DNA from: Bacteroidales bacterium
Lineage (GTDB): Bacteria > Bacteroidota > Bacteroidia > Bacteroidales > P3
Direction of reading: 5' to 3'
NCBI GenBank assembly: GCA_017545365.1
Contig: JAFWOP010000020.1
Coordinates: forward strand, 45,251 to 109,250
Length of the DNA: 64,000 nucleotides
Both the position numbers and the translations under genes were made by a program. Positions 51,920 to 59,530 of the stretch are shown in pieces. The notes beneath the pieces were generated by a model that was given only the letters and a program-made list of their open reading frames with translations, did not search any database and was not told the DNA's origin. The stretch's first letter is position 1; every line of letters begins with the position of its first letter.

Positions 51920-52399
51920 ATGGCAAACATCAAGTTATCCGAGGATAAAATCAATATTATCAAAGAGATTGCTAAATCTTTTGGTAACAGAGCCGGTGAG
52001 GTTATCAATGTCCTTCACCAAGTTCAGGGCAAATTCGGTTACCTCCCCGCCGAAGTTCAGGAAGTTGTGGCTCACGAGCTCAATATTCCGGTCTCCCGCG
52101 TTTACGGTATCGTATCATTCTACAGCTTCTTCACCATGGAGCCTAAGGGCAAGCACCCCATCGACATCTGCCTGGGTACTGCCTGCTACGTGCGTGGCGC
52201 TGAGAAGGTTCTCGATGCTTTCAAACGTGCTCTCAATGTCGAAGTCGGCAAGTGCACCGCAGATGGCAAGTTCTCACTGAACACCCTCCGTTGCGTGGGT
52301 GCCTGTGGTCTGGCTCCTGTGGCCATGATTGGCGACAAGGTCTACGGCCGTCTTACCCCCGACTTGGTTCCCAGCATCTTGGCTGAGTACAATGACTAA
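51920..52399 (+). CDS. hydC: NAD-linked [FeFe]-hydrogenase subunit HydC (NuoE-like)
   Basis: Thioredoxin-fold [2Fe-2S] subunit of 159 residues, the smallest member of the trimeric hydrogenase. Four cluster cysteines: CLGTACYV near 87 and RCVGACGLAPV near 125. N-terminal helical region LSEDKINIIKEIAKSFGN and GYLPAEVQEVVAHELNIPVSRVYGI are typical of NuoE. It is usually first in such operons; here it is last, after hydA and a strong hairpin. Confidence 0.96.
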   Translation: MANIKLSEDKINIIKEIAKSFGNRAGEVINVLHQVQGKFGYLPAEVQEVVAHELNIPVSRVYGIVSFYSFFTMEPKGKHPIDICLGTACYVRGAEKVLDAFKRALNVEVGKCTADGKFSLNTLRCVGACGLAPVAMIGDKVYGRLTPDLVPSILAEYND

Positions 52400-52414
52400 T
52401 CTGATTCCTATCAC

Positions 52415-52450
52415 AAGCCCCCTGTCCTGCTAGGCGGGGGGCTTATATTT
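52415..52450 (+). terminator. Terminator of the hydrogenase operon
   Basis: AAGCCCCC (52415-52422) pairs with GGGGGCTT (52437-52444), followed by a TATATTTTT-like tract. It lies 15 bases after the hydC stop. Confidence 0.85.
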
Positions 52451-52454
52451 TTGC

Positions 52455-52686
52455 CTCTTATGCAATATAAGACTGATTTCTCAACAGCCTCGAAGAGGCT
52501 GAATTTTAAACGTTGCGGAAGTCGGGAGCAGAGCAAGCTTGCTATGCCGAGATGCAGCAACGTCTCGGAGAAACACCATACAGGCGAAGCGCAGTGCGTG
52601 ACAAGAAATGCTCTCTGTCAGCATCTCGGAGAAATTCGACATTGAGAAAAAGTGGGCAAAAATCAGTTATTTGTTGCAATAGAGCG
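52455..52686. repeat. Modular hairpin element, family B (copy 2)
   Basis: Left end CTCTTATGCAATATAAGACTG with AGCCTC/GAGGCT hairpin, right end AAAAGTGGGCAAAAATCAGT then TATTTGTTGCAATAGAGC. The terminal inverted parts share TGCAA and ACTGATTT. The 130-base interior differs from copy 1 and carries repeated CGTCTCGGAG/CATCTCGGAG pieces. It starts right after the hydrogenase terminator and ends 11 bases before the NusG-like gene, whose leader it must form. Confidence 0.8.
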
Positions 52687-52697
52687 ATATTTTCCTT

Positions 52698-53213
52698 ATG
52701 CTATCACAAACACCCCAATGGGTGGCCGCATACACCGCCCCCCGAGCCGAAAAGAAAGTCACCGAACGTATTATTGAAGACCTGCACTTCGAAGCCTACC
52801 TTCCTCTCCACCATGTGTTGCGAAAATGGTCGGACAGGGTGAAGAGCGTGGAGGTGCCCTTGATTCCGTCATACACATTCGTCAAGCTGCGGGAATGCGA
52901 CCTGATGAAAGTTAGAAAGGTGTACGGAGTGGTGGGCTTTGTCTCCTTCCGCGGAACAGGCATTGCCGTCATCTCGGAGCGTGAGATAGAGGCCATGCGC
53001 CGTTTTGCCGAATCGTTGCATGAGGTGTATGTGATGAATACCGAACAGTTGAAAAAGGATGCACATGTGGCCGTTGTCGCTGGCGAATTCGAAGGTTTGC
53101 AGGGGACGATTGTCCGAGACTGTAGGGAGGGCAATTTCGCAGTCCAGATTGAAAAACTAAACATTAGTTTGGTAATCGACCTACAGCCAGAAGTATTACA
53201 AGTGATTCGTTGA
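52698..53213 (+). CDS. NusG-like transcription factor (UpxY/LoaP type), orphan
   Basis: Specialised NusG paralogue of 171 residues: NGN domain (PQWVAAYTAPRAEKKVTERI, FEAYLPLHHVLRKWSDR, EVPLIPSYTFVKL) and a KOW domain near 118-150 (DAHVAVVAGEFEGLQGTIVRD). In Bacteroides, UpxY proteins head capsule-locus operons and let RNA polymerase pass early terminators. No polysaccharide genes follow here: the next 260 bases are a repeat element and the next gene is on the other strand. It may act in trans, or the locus lost its cargo. Confidence 0.9.
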   Translation: MLSQTPQWVAAYTAPRAEKKVTERIIEDLHFEAYLPLHHVLRKWSDRVKSVEVPLIPSYTFVKLRECDLMKVRKVYGVVGFVSFRGTGIAVISEREIEAMRRFAESLHEVYVMNTEQLKKDAHVAVVAGEFEGLQGTIVRDCREGNFAVQIEKLNISLVIDLQPEVLQVIR

Positions 53214-53235
53214 AATGAATGTGCTAGTTCATTAT

Positions 53236-53380
53236 AAGGGACTTTTATAAATCACCTCGGAGAAGTGAGACTATTAATAACACCGTACAAGCCGAAAGGC
53301 GCAGTGTGGTGATAATCAAAACCTAACAAAACTACGTCTCGTAGAGACGCGACAATGAAAACGAATTAATAGAACCCACC
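53236..53380. repeat. Modular hairpin element, family A (copy 2)
   Basis: Left end AAGGGACTTTTATAAAT, right end AACGAATTAATAGAACCCACC, the latter 20 of 20 identical with copy 1. Three inner hairpins occupy the same positions as in copy 1, with other stem sequences: CAC/GTG around CTCGGAGAA, CACCGTAC with a GTGTGGTG partner, and GTCTC/GAGAC. The remaining bases to 53475 are AT-rich with small repeats such as CATTCACGCATTCACGCATT. Confidence 0.7.
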
Positions 53381-53475
53381 AATAGTGTCAGTGTGTTGTT
53401 GATTATGTAATTGCGTAATTGCATAATTGTGTCAGTAATACTCACACATTCACGCATTCACGCATTCGCGAGAGG

Positions 53476-54111
53476 TCAAATAATCATGTCTTTTAGCCCA
53501 ATCTTAGGGACATAGTGTATGCCGTCCTTGCGGTAGTAAGCATGGCTTTGGTCGGGGTGGATAGGGGTGAGCTCAATCTTTTCAATTCCTTTGCCGATGG
53601 CCAGTATCATCAGAGGCTCGTAGGGGAGTTCCAATTCTTCTTGTATGGTTTTCTTGTCGAAGGCTCCTATGGTGAGCCCGTTGAGCCCCATTTCTACGGC
53701 TTTGAGCAGCATGCTTTGGATGGCGATGCCTAGGTCGATGTCCACCATCTTGTTTTCAGCGGCAGTAGAGCAGATGATGATGAAGGCTTGCGGTTCGGTG
53801 CCGGGGAAAGGCAGGTGGAGTTCGGGCAGGGCCGCGCCAAGTCGGATATTGCGATTTACAATGTCCGCACAGCTCCCTTTTGTTACCAAACGAAAGCGCA
53901 GCACCTGTTGGTTGCGGGCAGAAGGTATCTTACCGCATACGCCGACGATGCGTTCAAGCTCTTCTTGTTTCACGACATAGCCGTTCAGGTAGCCGCGACA
54001 ACTTCTGTTGCGTAGAAGAAGCTCGTCAAGGGTGTGTCCGATGCGTTTCACTTTGGTGCGTCCTGAACCAAAGACTTCGTCGTAGCGTTTCTCTAGGTAA
54101 TTGTCTGCCAT
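53476..54111 (-). CDS. Nitroreductase family protein
   Basis: FMN-dependent oxidoreductase of 211 residues. LLRNRSCRGYLNGYVVKQEELERIVGVCGKIPSARNQQ is the FMN phosphate-binding and first helix region, DIDLGIAIQSMLLKAVEMGLNGLTIGAF the dimer core, and LELPYEPLMILAIGKGIE the last strand. Natural substrate unknown. Monocistronic, with its own promoter box; no partner genes. Confidence 0.9.
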   Translation of the reverse strand: MADNYLEKRYDEVFGSGRTKVKRIGHTLDELLLRNRSCRGYLNGYVVKQEELERIVGVCGKIPSARNQQVLRFRLVTKGSCADIVNRNIRLGAALPELHLPFPGTEPQAFIIICSTAAENKMVDIDLGIAIQSMLLKAVEMGLNGLTIGAFDKKTIQEELELPYEPLMILAIGKGIEKIELTPIHPDQSHAYYRKDGIHYVPKIGLKDMII

Positions 54112-54146
54112 GGTATATTTCTTTTTTGTTTACGTTGATTCGAGTT

Positions 54147-54155
54147 GCAAAAATA
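54147..54155 (-). promoter_or_regulatory. Bacteroidota -7 box for the nitroreductase
   Basis: Reverse strand TATTTTTGC, about 40 bases before the ATG at 54111. Confidence 0.65.
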
Positions 54156-54320
54156 ATCATTTTTTTTGATTTGGACGTTTTTGATGCCTTGAATACTGCC
54201 CCATTCGGCACCAAAAATGTGGGATAAAGACTCTTTTTTAGTTGTTATATCCCATAAACAGCCTAATGACAACCTGTTTTGACCCTTTTATCCCTTTCCC
54301 CAGGTGCTGTCACGTTTTTT

Positions 54321-54352
54321 TTTGCCACCGTGAAAAAAAGCGGTACCTTTGC
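54321..54352 (+). promoter_or_regulatory. Complete Bacteroidota promoter for the SGNH hydrolase
   Basis: -33 TTTG at 54321-54324, 19-base spacer, -7 TACCTTTGC at 54344-54352. The leader is about 70 bases. The 315-base gap between the nitroreductase and SGNH genes otherwise shows nothing. Confidence 0.8.
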
Positions 54353-54427
54353 AATCGAATCGGGGACGGGTATGCGCTTCGAATTCGAAAATAAAAGTAT
54401 CAGATTATACAACGACATGATAATTAT

Positions 54428-55129
54428 ATGAACAACATATTCGCATTTGGAGATTCAATTATGAAAGGTATTGTTGCAAGACCTTCGCAGTTGGAAGAAG
54501 GAATCGTAAAATATGTGATTAGCAATCAGGGTTTCGTGAACCGTGTGGGGGAGTCGGGCGGTCAAATCATCCGCAATCTCTCGCGTTTTGGCAGCACCAT
54601 ATTCGGCGGATTGAACAATATTGACCGCCATCTGCGTGAAATAAAGGCAGGCGACAGGGTGGTACTGGAATTTGGCGGTAACGACTGCAACTTTGATTGG
54701 AAGGCCATTGCCGCTGACCCATTGGGAGTACACAAGCCTCAAGTGGGTCTGAGAGAGTTCCATAATCTGTATGTCAGTGCTGTAGAGAAAATACGTTCGG
54801 TGGGTGCCACGCCGGTGATGCTCTCGCTTCCGGCACTCCTACCCCAGCGTTTTTTCGACTTTGTAAGCAAAGGGTTGGACAAGGCGAATATCCTGCGATG
54901 GCTGGGCGGGGATGTGAATTATATCAGCAACTGGCACGAGCAGTATAACTTGGAGATATTCAAGATAGGTGCCGAATTGCAGGTGCAGGTGATAGACATC
55001 AGCACGGTGTTCCTTTCCTTGCGTTCGTTAGGGGATTATTATTGCAGCGACGGCATGCATCCCAACGAAGCGGGGCATGCCCTTATTGCAGAGGTGGTGT
55101 TGGCCTCGGGCTTGGTGGCGACCTCTTAG
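54428..55129 (+). CDS. SGNH/GDSL hydrolase
   Basis: Esterase or lipase of 233 residues without signal peptide, so cytoplasmic. Block I is FAFGDSIMKG (Ser10), block II the Gly in GESGGQIIRN, block III FGGNDCNF near 79 and block V DGMHPNEAGH near 215 with the Asp-x-x-His pair. Substrate unknown. The stop overlaps that of the convergent solute-binding protein gene by three or four bases (55126-55129), so no intergenic terminator exists. Confidence 0.9.
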   Translation: MNNIFAFGDSIMKGIVARPSQLEEGIVKYVISNQGFVNRVGESGGQIIRNLSRFGSTIFGGLNNIDRHLREIKAGDRVVLEFGGNDCNFDWKAIAADPLGVHKPQVGLREFHNLYVSAVEKIRSVGATPVMLSLPALLPQRFFDFVSKGLDKANILRWLGGDVNYISNWHEQYNLEIFKIGAELQVQVIDISTVFLSLRSLGDYYCSDGMHPNEAGHALIAEVVLASGLVATS

Positions 55130-55941
55130 CGTGCTTTGGAGAAGCAGCTGGTTTTGCAGAGGTAGTAGGGGTGAGAGAACAGTACCTGGTCGGCGCGGTC
55201 GGGAGTGATGAAGAGGTTGGCAGCCGCTATGTCAGCCTTGTTGGTGCGGAGGATGTTGATGATTTCGCCAAAGTTATAACCGCTGAAATGAACGGGGCGA
55301 CCGACGAAGAGGCTGAAGCGCATCATCATTTCCACTTCGAGGCCTGTCCATTTGTTGTCGCGGAAGAAACTGAACGGCGGATTGTCGGAAAGAGTGGCTA
55401 TCTCGATGGGATGACCTTTCAGCTCTGCAATCTCCGGCATGTCAGGCATCTTTACTGTATCGACCTGTTTGCTGCACCAACGTTCAAACATCTCGTCAAG
55501 TGTGCCTTCCGACTTGATTTTCACAAGGAAATCGTTGAATTTGGCACATAGTTCTTTGTCCCTATTGTTGAAGGCGGCGGCCACGTCGAACCCACCAGGA
55601 AGGTTGAAGTCGATGGCCAGTCCATGCTGCTCCATCTCCAACGTCATCAGCACCACGGTGTCAGTGATACCGCAGTCGATGGTGTCATTTTGGACTGCCT
55701 GTAGCAGTTCGGAGGGGGTGGAAAAACGGACGAGTTTGATGTTTGGGAAGTTGTGAGTGTCGCTAAGGAGCACGTCGCTGGTACTGCCAGAGAGGACGGC
55801 AACGGTATGTCCGTCTAAGTCCTCCAACGACTTATATCCGGCCACTGTGGCAGGCTGTTCGGGTTGACTGGTACAGGCCGCCATCAGCATGGCAACAAAG
55901 GCAAATAGTATTTGCTTGAGATGTAATTTATTAATACTCAT
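55126..55941 (-). CDS. Solute-binding lipoprotein (SBP_bac_3 type) with permuted lobes
   Basis: Lipoprotein of 271 residues (lipobox LMAA-C). The first half, YKSLEDLDGHTVAVLSGST to GTLDEMFERWCSK, is what normally forms the C-terminal half of a family 3 solute-binding protein; the second half, IEIATLSDNPPFSFFRDNKWTGLEVEMMMRF to DRADQVLFSHPYY, is the normal N-terminal half. In related Bacteroidales proteins an ABC permease domain follows the second half; here it stops. The start is ATG 55941 because the promoter box (55978-55986) is downstream of any earlier ATG. It may bind amino acids or similar. Confidence 0.82.
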   Translation of the reverse strand: MSINKLHLKQILFAFVAMLMAACTSQPEQPATVAGYKSLEDLDGHTVAVLSGSTSDVLLSDTHNFPNIKLVRFSTPSELLQAVQNDTIDCGITDTVVLMTLEMEQHGLAIDFNLPGGFDVAAAFNNRDKELCAKFNDFLVKIKSEGTLDEMFERWCSKQVDTVKMPDMPEIAELKGHPIEIATLSDNPPFSFFRDNKWTGLEVEMMMRFSLFVGRPVHFSGYNFGEIINILRTNKADIAAANLFITPDRADQVLFSHPYYLCKTSCFSKAR

Positions 55942-55977
55942 ATCTCTGCTATTGATTTTGATGTTCAGTTTGTTTTT

Positions 55978-55986
55978 GCAAAGATA
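55978..55986 (-). promoter_or_regulatory. Bacteroidota -7 box for the solute-binding lipoprotein
   Basis: Reverse strand TATCTTTGC, about 37 bases before the ATG at 55941. Confidence 0.75.
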
Positions 55987-56048
55987 CAAAATATTATTGA
56001 GAATGGAGAATAGATAAATGAGTTTTTTCCGAGTGCGATTGCAAATTC

Positions 56049-56516
56049 TCAATTCTCAAGCAACTTGAAGCGTACACGCCACGTTCCATCGTTGAAATCA
56101 TGACTGATAATCTTAAATGGGGCAATCTCGGAGGTGTTCTGCACATGTGTGCCGGCACATGCACAGATGTCGTAATCACCGATACGGATGAGGCGTAAGG
56201 TCTCACTGGCATCGGCAGGCAGCTTGCTGAGGTCCACCTCTGGAGGGATGTGGTCGCGGTCGACATATTCCACCGTCACGTCGAGGTTACGCCCTATGAC
56301 TTCGTTTACGCGAGCCTCTAGCTCTTGTATTTGAGCCTCTGTAGGGGCAACGGCAAGTTGATAGTCGCACTTGCTTTTCTTCTTCTCGATGTGGGCATTG
56401 CGCGACCGCGGGCAGCCGAACATCTTCACCATGGTGGCATTCAAAATATGCTCCGCCGTGTGCATCGGCGGATACTCCTGTTTGTTATGAGCATTAAGGA
56501 TCGGTTCTTGTTCCAT
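56049..56516 (-). CDS. AlaX-like trans-editing protein
   Basis: Stand-alone editing domain of 155 residues related to the second additional domain of alanyl/threonyl-tRNA synthetases, which hydrolyses mischarged tRNA. Zinc ligands: HTAEHIL (H19, H23) and CACAGTHV (Cys and His near 121-125). The core between, DVTVEYVDRDHIPPEVDLSKLPAD and RLIRIGDYDICACAGTHV, is intact. It is the last gene of the minus-strand cluster that starts at 60184. Its first 16 or so codons are also present at 57332-57285 as a diverged copy. Confidence 0.88.
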   Translation of the reverse strand: MEQEPILNAHNKQEYPPMHTAEHILNATMVKMFGCPRSRNAHIEKKKSKCDYQLAVAPTEAQIQELEARVNEVIGRNLDVTVEYVDRDHIPPEVDLSKLPADASETLRLIRIGDYDICACAGTHVQNTSEIAPFKIISHDFNDGTWRVRFKLLEN

Positions 56517-56535
56517 AATTTATTGTTAATGTTTA

Positions 56536-57252
56536 TTACCACAATTTGAATTCTCGAGTAGGATAATCGTTGACATTCATCAGGTTCAAACCTGTGATGT
56601 CATTTTTAATAAGAGTGTCCTTCAATCTTTCAGAAATCAGCGGATTGCTATGCAATGGGAACAGCCAGCACATATCTATTTTATTGCGTACAAGATAAGA
56701 TTCGTTAAACGAGAGTTTTACAAATCGAAGTTCAAGGTTTGCACTACGCTTGCGAAATTCGTCCCACACTTCAAGATAATCTTCATAGCTGTCTATCTGT
56801 ACTATCGGTTCGTTACCCGTAAGCGGAAATCCACAGAAATCAGATTCGCAGAATACTGAATTACTAAAGTCAATCATATCAGGAATAGCAACCTGAACAT
56901 ATCCATTACGGTCACGAAACTCTATAAACCGAAGCATCGAATATTCCCATTTACTATCTTTTCGGAAAATCTTGCAATCGGCCCAAATATGTTTCTGTAG
57001 GTTAAACCGTTCAAGAACGGAACGCATCTTTGGGCTGATAATAAAGAAGTTTACATTGTTTAGATGCATGCAATAGGTATAGTCTGTCAAACGAGAATTG
57101 CCTTTCAGCCTAAACTCAGCAGAGCTTGGCAGGCCATTGCCATACTCAAGAATGCTTCTTAATCCCAATGGCTCATTTAGTTCCAGTGGTCCCCAAGGAG
57201 CCGAACCTACAGTTTTTGTGTCTGTGTTCAAATCCAAAATATAATAGTTCAT
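56536..57252 (-). CDS. DUF1629/Imm11-like immunity-type protein
   Basis: Protein of 238 residues, no signal peptide. The C-terminal block NPLISERLKDTLIKNDITGLNLMNV resembles the most conserved part of DUF1629 (Imm11 of polymorphic toxin systems), where a phrase of the type P-x-x-S-E-R-l-K-d-x-l-x-x-x-x-i-x-G-l closes the domain. The middle EYSMLRFIEFRDRNGYVQVAIPDMIDFSNS also fits. No toxin gene lies in the window. Its ATG overlaps, as ATGA, the stop of a 27-codon leader derived from alaX. Immunity function is inference. Confidence 0.6.
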   Translation of the reverse strand: MNYYILDLNTDTKTVGSAPWGPLELNEPLGLRSILEYGNGLPSSAEFRLKGNSRLTDYTYCMHLNNVNFFIISPKMRSVLERFNLQKHIWADCKIFRKDSKWEYSMLRFIEFRDRNGYVQVAIPDMIDFSNSVFCESDFCGFPLTGNEPIVQIDSYEDYLEVWDEFRKRSANLELRFVKLSFNESYLVRNKIDMCWLFPLHSNPLISERLKDTLIKNDITGLNLMNVNDYPTREFKLW

Positions 57253-57332
57253 ATCAATATCATTAAGAGCGTGTCCATTCCACCTGTATGCATCGGTGGG
57301 TACTCCTGCTTATTAATATCTTGCTGTTCCAT
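57249..57332 (-). CDS. 27-codon leader made from a duplicated alaX start
   Basis: Reads MEQQDINKQEYPPMHT and then GGMDTLLMILI before TGA. The first part corresponds to MEQEPILNAHNKQEYPPMHT of the intact alaX 800 bases downstream; the rest is unrelated. The TGA (57251-57249) overlaps the ATG of the Imm11-like gene (57252-57250). It is either a leftover of the original alaX start, or a leader that couples translation. The peptide itself is probably not functional. Confidence 0.6.
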   Translation of the reverse strand: MEQQDINKQEYPPMHTGGMDTLLMILI

Positions 57333-57345
57333 TGCCTATTTTATT

Positions 57346-58140
57346 CTACATGCCAAGGTCAACTATGCGATTCAAATACCACTCATCACCTTTCAAAACA
57401 AAGTAATATTCCACGTGAAACCCTGTATCATCTATACTAAATACGACTCGTTTGGTATCCGATGACACGTCCTCAATCACCATATCAAAAGATGAGAAAG
57501 CGTCAAAACACTCCCACTTATCCATATACGTGGTGTCTATCCTACTATCATCTGGGTCATCTGGATATTTGACAACCACGAGAGGAAGTACGACATGCGA
57601 TTTCTGATAATCACAGTCCGTTTCAAACCTACTGAAAAAAACTCGAAAGGAGTCTGTTGCATTCTCTCCTATTGAGGATAGATTATAATCTTCGATAGTC
57701 CAAAGGCTATGGATGATTTTGTAGCCATCTGCCCTTGCTTGTTTCTCGTAACATAATGGGTTCCCATCTCGGAAGTGGTAAACAATGTGGGCATCCGTGA
57801 GTTCGGGGTGGAGGCAATCGGGCTTCTCACACATGATGTGCAGCGTGTCGCCTGTTATTTTGTAGTATATCGGTTTGTAGAAGATAGCAATATTGGCATT
57901 CGTATCCCATAGGTCGGAGCGCTTGTCCGTAATCGATAGGACCAACTCGTCATGATTGGCATCTTTGAAATACACTGTCGTCTTTCCTCCCGAACTATTG
58001 CCTAGGGTGATGGGTTCAACCTTTACAAGGTGATTCAAACATGATGATAATCCCAATACAGCTATCATGATGATTGGGAGTGTACGATACCCCTGTTGTT
58101 TCTTGTGCTCGTTGTATCCTTTTCCTTGTTTCATATCCAT
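57346..58140 (-). CDS. Hypothetical lipoprotein (immunity-cluster member)
   Basis: Protein of 264 residues with a lipoprotein signal (LPIIMIAVLGLSS-C). The mature part is a single beta-rich domain: GGKTTVYFKDANHDELVLSITDKRSDLW, YKITGDTLHIMCEKPDC, VVFSIDDTGFHVEYYFVLKGDEWYLNRIVDL. No family recognised; the last strand pattern, where a polar domain ends with WYLNRIVD, occurs in several small Bacteroidales lipoproteins of unknown role. Only 4 bases separate it from the upstream membrane-protein gene. Confidence 0.75.
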   Translation of the reverse strand: MDMKQGKGYNEHKKQQGYRTLPIIMIAVLGLSSCLNHLVKVEPITLGNSSGGKTTVYFKDANHDELVLSITDKRSDLWDTNANIAIFYKPIYYKITGDTLHIMCEKPDCLHPELTDAHIVYHFRDGNPLCYEKQARADGYKIIHSLWTIEDYNLSSIGENATDSFRVFFSRFETDCDYQKSHVVLPLVVVKYPDDPDDSRIDTTYMDKWECFDAFSSFDMVIEDVSSDTKRVVFSIDDTGFHVEYYFVLKGDEWYLNRIVDLGM

Positions 58141-58144
58141 ATAG

Positions 58145-58966
58145 TTATCTCATCCAACCTTCCATACGATAGACTTTCTCCATCAGTTTGTGTTCTTTTC
58201 GTGTCTCGCTGTCTTTGTGCCATACCTCCACACGGACGGCATAGTAGTCTCCCCAATCGCCTTCGTAGATGACAAACTCCCTCTTCTCCACAAGTTTCGT
58301 GAAGGCTTTTGTTTCCGAGCAAGGGGCAGAGGTGTTTCGACGCATCACATTCTCCGACAGGGGGATATTGTCACCCACCTCATAGCATTTCAAGAACAGC
58401 GTGCCAGCAGGCAGTGCGGGGAAAGAAAAGTCGTACAGGTAACGCCCTCCCTCATTATCATTCCAAATTTGCAGCCAACTGGCTGTGTCTGTACAGTCTA
58501 CCAAAGCCTCCTCGTATTCAGTCACCCACTCCCCGTCTACCACGCTCGAATGCCTTTCTAACGGTATGTTATATTCCAGTCCATCGGGCATAGGATGTTC
58601 TTTCCCAAACCCGTCGGAAGGGTCAACAATAGGCCATAGAATTGATGCCAAAAACATCGCGAACACCCGCCATGTGAGTTTGACCCCCTTTATTGCCAAG
58701 AAGACACCCACCATGCCCGCAGGAATTAGCTCCATCACAAACGAGCCAACCAATTTCATCCAATGCCTACCCTTGACTAAGACAATCATGTGAACGAGTA
58801 GGACTGGCACAAACAAAAGCCATATCACAACCGCCAAAGCCTGCATCCAACGAGCCGCACCACACCTAATAGCAAGGATGACAGCTATAGATTGCAGCAC
58901 AAACAGGATGGGGGCAACCCACCAATAATTCAAACGATGCGGTCGACTATGCTTTTCTTTACTCAT
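58145..58966 (-). CDS. Hypothetical membrane protein with periplasmic C-terminal domain
   Basis: Protein of 273 residues. Three membrane segments near the N terminus (WWVAPILFVLQSIAVILAI, ALAVVIWLLFVPVLLVHMIVL, GSFVMELIPAGMVGVFLAI) plus a possible fourth (VFAMFLASILWPIV), then a soluble domain of about 160 residues with GRYLYDFSFPALPAGTLFLKCYEVGDN and WGDYYAVRVEVWHKD. No family recognised. Part of the tight minus-strand run; the soluble part may face the periplasm. Confidence 0.72.
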   Translation of the reverse strand: MSKEKHSRPHRLNYWWVAPILFVLQSIAVILAIRCGAARWMQALAVVIWLLFVPVLLVHMIVLVKGRHWMKLVGSFVMELIPAGMVGVFLAIKGVKLTWRVFAMFLASILWPIVDPSDGFGKEHPMPDGLEYNIPLERHSSVVDGEWVTEYEEALVDCTDTASWLQIWNDNEGGRYLYDFSFPALPAGTLFLKCYEVGDNIPLSENVMRRNTSAPCSETKAFTKLVEKREFVIYEGDWGDYYAVRVEVWHKDSETRKEHKLMEKVYRMEGWMR

Positions 58967-58983
58967 TGGGATTAAAGATTCAT

Positions 58984-59520
58984 CTAATTCATTACCACCA
59001 ATTCAAAGTCCAACACCTGCCGACAATGAGTACAAATAGCCAGATTCCCTGCCCTCCCACACAGCGACTCCCAATCCTCATGAGGGCTGCTCCCATACAC
59101 CACCATGAGGTGATGCTGGCACGAGGGGCACTTAACTACCGAATAATACGGGCGATGCTCTTCCGCCTCTTCCTTCCAAGAGTCAAGCAGCACCTTGTGA
59201 AAAGGATTCATCTGATACCCATCAAAATTGAGAGCCTCTATTTCCATATCCGACAAATAGCGATAAACCTTATGGATATCATTTTCAAAACGAGAGAACG
59301 ACTGCTCCGGGGGCTCCATGATGGGCATTGTGTCAGCATTATAATTTTCATTGGTATTGGCGATTGCGCTATCTTCAATACTACTATCCAACGAGGCGAT
59401 GTCTGCACTCCCATTATTATTGCAACCCATAAGGACGAATAATCCAAGCAGGGCAACTAACCTGCAGTATTTGTTCGCTCTCACAATGCGCACCAGCGAA
59501 AGATTCTGTTTATTATTCAT
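58984..59520 (-). CDS. Hypothetical lipoprotein with a zinc-ribbon-like pair of CxxC knuckles
   Basis: Protein of 178 residues, lipobox LFVLMG-C. The mature part ends with VVKCPSCQHHLMVVYGSSPHEDWESLCGRAGNLAICTHCRQVLDF, containing two CxxC pairs and so a probable zinc ribbon, unusual in an exported lipoprotein. The N-terminal 50 mature residues are acidic and disordered. The start used is ATG 59520; an upstream ATG at 59574 would overlap the gene before it. No family recognised. Confidence 0.7.
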   Translation of the reverse strand: MNNKQNLSLVRIVRANKYCRLVALLGLFVLMGCNNNGSADIASLDSSIEDSAIANTNENYNADTMPIMEPPEQSFSRFENDIHKVYRYLSDMEIEALNFDGYQMNPFHKVLLDSWKEEAEEHRPYYSVVKCPSCQHHLMVVYGSSPHEDWESLCGRAGNLAICTHCRQVLDFELVVMN

Positions 59521-59530
59521 AATCATCATC

